A stretch of DNA of 33,393 nucleotides from a virus: the IMG/VR virus record IMGVR_UViG_3300020171_000088, positions 1 through 33,393 of that record. One strand, given 5' to 3'. A model generated the notes under the pieces. The model was not told where the DNA came from and made no database searches. It saw only the letters and a program-made list of their open reading frames with translations. Positions 31,264 through 33,393 of the stretch are shown here, one piece after another. Every line of letters begins with the position of its first letter. Position 1 is the first letter of the stretch. Both the position numbers and the translations under genes were made by a program.

Positions 31264-31379
31264 TCCTTCTTCTCTCCAAAATGAAATCCAGTTTCATCTT
31301 CATAGCCAAGTGGTGCTGTCTTGCATAAATAAATGAAGAAACCGACAGATAAAACGATATAGATTATTAAGTATATCAT
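31260..31379 (-). CDS. 39-residue single-pass membrane protein
   Basis: A short gene reading MIYLIIYIVLSVGFFIYLCK then TAPLGYEDETGFHFGEKKE. It starts at ATG 31379, overlapping the previous stop as ATGA, and stops in a TGA that overlaps the lipoprotein ATG, so it is coupled on both sides. Residues 2-19 make one transmembrane helix; the rest is a short soluble tail. GGAGAGAAGAAGG within its 3' end serves the lipoprotein gene. Size and layout fit a holin-like or i-spanin-like peptide, or a small moron. Seen: the overlaps and hydrophobic helix; role inferred. Confidence 0.65.
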   Translation of the reverse strand: MIYLIIYIVLSVGFFIYLCKTAPLGYEDETGFHFGEKKE

Positions 31380-31606
31380 TGTTTCTTCTCTCCGTCAGCT
31401 GATGGATTTGCTGGTTCAACAGCTTTAATTAGATATTCAAAGTCTGGTGTTACATTATACTGTCCATCTGTAATACCTTGTGCATTTAGATATACTTGCA
31501 AGATAATACTAAAACGTCCATTTAATTCATTAATAGTTCTTTGCAGGTCTGCCAACATCAACTTGGTTCTTTCGTCAATTTTAATTTTATCAGTTTTATT
31601 TTCCAT
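31376..31606 (-). CDS. Small hypothetical protein
   Basis: 76 residues from ATG 31606 (MENKTDKIKIDERTKLMLAD). An in-frame TTG at 31624 exists but I prefer the ATG, which overlaps the previous gene by 11 bases. It is helical with LQRTINELNGRFSIILQVYL and a C-terminal Pro/Ala tail (AVEPANPSADGEKKQ). No known family. Part of a run of small coupled genes between the tail fibre and the methyltransferase. Confidence 0.55.
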   Translation of the reverse strand: MENKTDKIKIDERTKLMLADLQRTINELNGRFSIILQVYLNAQGITDGQYNVTPDFEYLIKAVEPANPSADGEKKQ

Positions 31607-31946
31607 TTGTTTGTTCTTTCTCAATAAGTTTACTTAAAATAAACTTTTCCAACATTTGGTTTCGTATCAACCTCTTTTCTTCATTCATAACGCTTTTTAA
31701 TAAAATCATAAATTCTGAATAACTTAATTTCGCAGGTATAATAGTTCCATCTTCTTCTTTTATCTCTTCAATATCTTTTAAGAAAATAGTATCATTACCG
31801 ATAAGAATAAAATTACCCGTATTATCTACATATCCTGTTTCATAATTTAGATTTACGTTTGGCGGAATTTCTTCGCTTGCTAAAATCAAGCTCTTATATC
31901 TTCCGTGCGTCTCCGCTGGATTTTTTTGTTTCATTAATTTAAACAT
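31596..31946 (-). CDS. Hypothetical protein
   Basis: 116 residues starting MFKLMKQKNPAETHGRYKSL, with AAAGGAG before ATG 31946. The N-terminal half is beta-like (LNYETGYVDNTGNFILIGND, then TIFLKDIEEIKEEDG), the C-terminal half is helical (YSEFMILLKSVMNEEKRLIR). It follows the tail fibre gene by 11 bases and resembles small fibre-associated or chaperone proteins in size only. No motif recognised. Confidence 0.55.
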   Translation of the reverse strand: MFKLMKQKNPAETHGRYKSLILASEEIPPNVNLNYETGYVDNTGNFILIGNDTIFLKDIEEIKEEDGTIIPAKLSYSEFMILLKSVMNEEKRLIRNQMLEKFILSKLIEKEQTNGK

Positions 31947-31957
31947 TATTTTCTCCT

Positions 31958-33187
31958 TTATGTTAATTGACCAGAAGCTTGTAATCTCGCCTCTAATTCA
32001 GCAACTCTTGTTTGTAAATTAAGAATAACTTTTAATACTGTTTGACCTTCATCGGCAGATACAAATCCAAAAGGTGTAGTTTGAGTTAAATCAGCAATAG
32101 CATAATCAGGCGTTCCAGGTGCTGTTGCAGTAATAGAAGTAAGTTGTGTAGTAAGAGCTGCACCTTTGAATAATTTAACTATGTGTCCTGCTTCAGTCCC
32201 AAAATGAAACGCTGCATTACCCGCAACAATATCCGCTACCCATTGTTGAGCCATATCGGCAGGAAAAGTAGTAGGTGCTGTGCCTAATCCCATTCCCAAA
32301 CCTTTTGTAATAGAAGTTCCGAAAACCACCGTCCCGATGCCGACGTTGCCGAGATTATTAATGACCATTTTTACGGTTGGGGTTGTTGCACCTGTTGCAA
32401 AAACAATGTCTGCATTTGCTGATGTCCTCGGTTGAATAATTAAATTACCATAACTATTAAAAGGATATGCACCAACATCCGACCAAGATTGATACAACGC
32501 AGCATTCCATTGATTTGTTAATAACGCAGCTTGTCTAGCTGGTAATTCAACACCCATAAATGTTTCTCTATATAAACCATTAGCACCACTAATTAAGACA
32601 TTTCCTGCTACTTCCAACTTCGCCCCCGGACTCGTCGTCCCGATGCCGATTCTATGATTAACTGAATCTATAAATAATGTATCGGTATCAACAGTAAGAT
32701 TATTAACACCCAAGTTTATCGCTCCACTTGCGCCAGAGTAGGGTATCCCACCTGATGATAACAACTGAAAATTAATTCCATCATAAATAACAGAACAAAG
32801 TTGACCAGCTTTAATATCTCCATCGTTTAAGTCAACATTATATTGTTTCTTTATTGTTTTTATACCAAGTGCGTTCACATTCAGCGTACAAATACCAGTG
32901 TTAATTGTATTTGCCTTGAAATGAACTACCATTCCAGTTGTATATGCAGCGGGTGCGGGTGAAAGAGTAATTGCATAGGCATCGGTAGTACCAGCATCGG
33001 CAGCATAAACTAATCCACCGTTTTGTATCTCTGCTTTTGTAGGATAGTGAGCGGGTGTAGTAGAACGATTAGTAGTTCCATCACCAACAAAAAGTTCAAA
33101 AGTATCTGTAGTCCATCCCGGTTCGCCAGCCGCTAAAGTAGGTATGGTTGCTTTTGTGCCACGCTTTATTCTTAAAGAATTTGCCAT
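31958..33187 (-). CDS. Tail fibre protein with N-terminal tropism-determinant-like repeat
   Basis: 409 residues. The start (MANSLRIKRGTKATIPTLAA, then GEPGWTTDTFELFVGDGTTN) is the short tail-fibre N-domain seen in phage major tropism determinants and hyaluronidase-type fibres. The middle contains NHRIGIGTTSPGAKLEVAG, a repeat typical of Bacteroidota/Ignavibacteriota fibres, and beta-rich repeats (NLGNVGIGTVVFGTSI). The C-terminus is a coiled coil, ILNLQTRVAELEARLQASGQ, probably for trimerisation. No signal peptide, unlike the distal fibre-like gene. Starts directly after the stop of the preceding gene (TAAATG). It is expected to bind a host receptor. I see no reverse transcriptase or template repeat for diversification here. 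Confidence 0.75.
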   Translation of the reverse strand: MANSLRIKRGTKATIPTLAAGEPGWTTDTFELFVGDGTTNRSTTPAHYPTKAEIQNGGLVYAADAGTTDAYAITLSPAPAAYTTGMVVHFKANTINTGICTLNVNALGIKTIKKQYNVDLNDGDIKAGQLCSVIYDGINFQLLSSGGIPYSGASGAINLGVNNLTVDTDTLFIDSVNHRIGIGTTSPGAKLEVAGNVLISGANGLYRETFMGVELPARQAALLTNQWNAALYQSWSDVGAYPFNSYGNLIIQPRTSANADIVFATGATTPTVKMVINNLGNVGIGTVVFGTSITKGLGMGLGTAPTTFPADMAQQWVADIVAGNAAFHFGTEAGHIVKLFKGAALTTQLTSITATAPGTPDYAIADLTQTTPFGFVSADEGQTVLKVILNLQTRVAELEARLQASGQLT

Positions 33188-33393
33188 TTATTTCACTCTT
33201 CTTTTAGGTTTAATAGATGCTTTTAGCTCTTCAAATCTATCAAAAATAATCCGTTCATTCCTTCGGGCTTCATCTCTTTCTAAAGCTATATTGTGAACTT
33301 GCTCTTCAAGTTGTATAATGCGAGGATGCCGTTCATTTTGTATTGTTTCAAGATTTGCCTTAAATTTTACGGTTTCTGCTTCGAGATTTGCTT
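33188..33393 (-). CDS. Partial coiled-coil protein, C-terminal end only (runs off right edge)
   Basis: Open frame from the window edge to TAA at 33188, giving 67 visible residues: LEAETVKFKANLETIQNERH, then a long charged helix (IIQLEEQVHNIALERDEARR) and a basic tail (KASIKPKRRVK). The stop is directly followed by the tail fibre ATG. Looks like the end of a helical tail-associated protein, but only the C-terminus is seen. Confidence 0.6.
   Translation of the reverse strand, partial: ANLEAETVKFKANLETIQNERHPRIIQLEEQVHNIALERDEARRNERIIFDRFEELKASIKPKRRVK

Noticed and set aside
31958-33187. Diversity-generating retroelement at the tail fibre with tropism-determinant-like N-domain
   Set aside because: No reverse transcriptase gene, template repeat or adenine-rich variable repeat is visible in this window; the C-terminus is a coiled coil, not a C-type lectin fold.
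1-33393. tRNA genes, rRNA, CRISPR arrays or insertion sequences
   Set aside because: Gaps are too short (largest 168 bp) and none shows cloverleaf, spaced repeats or transposase motifs. The only repeats found are the 38-bp tandem pair and the 23-bp terminase duplicate.

Overview
This window is a piece of a tailed double-stranded DNA phage (or prophage) genome. It is AT-rich, and every gene I can support lies on the minus strand, so transcription runs from about 33393 down to 1. The genes are packed tightly, with many ATGA or TAATG overlaps. They cover DNA packaging, capsid, neck, tail and a distal fibre/accessory region. There is a tail tube protein but no recognisable tail sheath, and the tape measure is very long, so I infer a siphovirus with an unusually long non-contractile tail. 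Host clues (inference): three secreted proteins have MKK-type Sec signal peptides with Q close to the expected cleavage site, and the fibre proteins carry GIGTTSPGAKLEVAG-like and YadA-like repeats. Both are common in Bacteroidota, Ignavibacteriota and Chlorobiota.

Layout in transcription order. 33393-30872: end of a coiled-coil protein, a tail fibre, two small hypothetical proteins, a 39-residue membrane protein, a 62-residue lipoprotein and a small basic protein. 30770-30069: a SAM-dependent methyltransferase, preceded by a duplicated scrap of the terminase 5' region. 30056-25384: a large terminase split into two polypeptides, ATPase and nuclease, with a DnaQ-like exonuclease gene between them. 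This terminase carries three inteins, at Walker A, Walker B and a nuclease metal-site motif. 25380-18792: portal, a small ORF, a glycosyltransferase, a small HNH protein, a hypothetical protein, a protease-scaffold fusion with an internal scaffold start, a decoration-like protein and the major capsid protein, followed by a strong hairpin. 18717-14102: connector/neck genes, tail tube, two overlapping tail-assembly-chaperone ORFs at an A9 slippery run, and a tail-completion protein. 14109-5611: the tape measure, holding two inteins joined back to back. The second intein contains a complete HNH homing endonuclease gene in a different reading frame. 5608-1: a distal-tail/baseplate candidate, then a terminal cluster with three signal-peptide proteins, a frameshifted NUMOD3/EDxHD homing endonuclease and a partial membrane protein at the left edge.

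The outstanding feature is the density and architecture of selfish elements. There are five inteins in two functional systems, two of them sharing a single scissile peptide bond, one hosting a dual-coded endonuclease, plus a free-standing homing endonuclease and a terminase fractured by an exonuclease gene. Secondary points are a tandem hairpin repeat with compensatory base changes around the 18717/17910 gene junction, a nested scaffold start, and a likely frameshift or slippage site in the tail chaperone genes. Homology calls come from reading motifs only; no database search was run.
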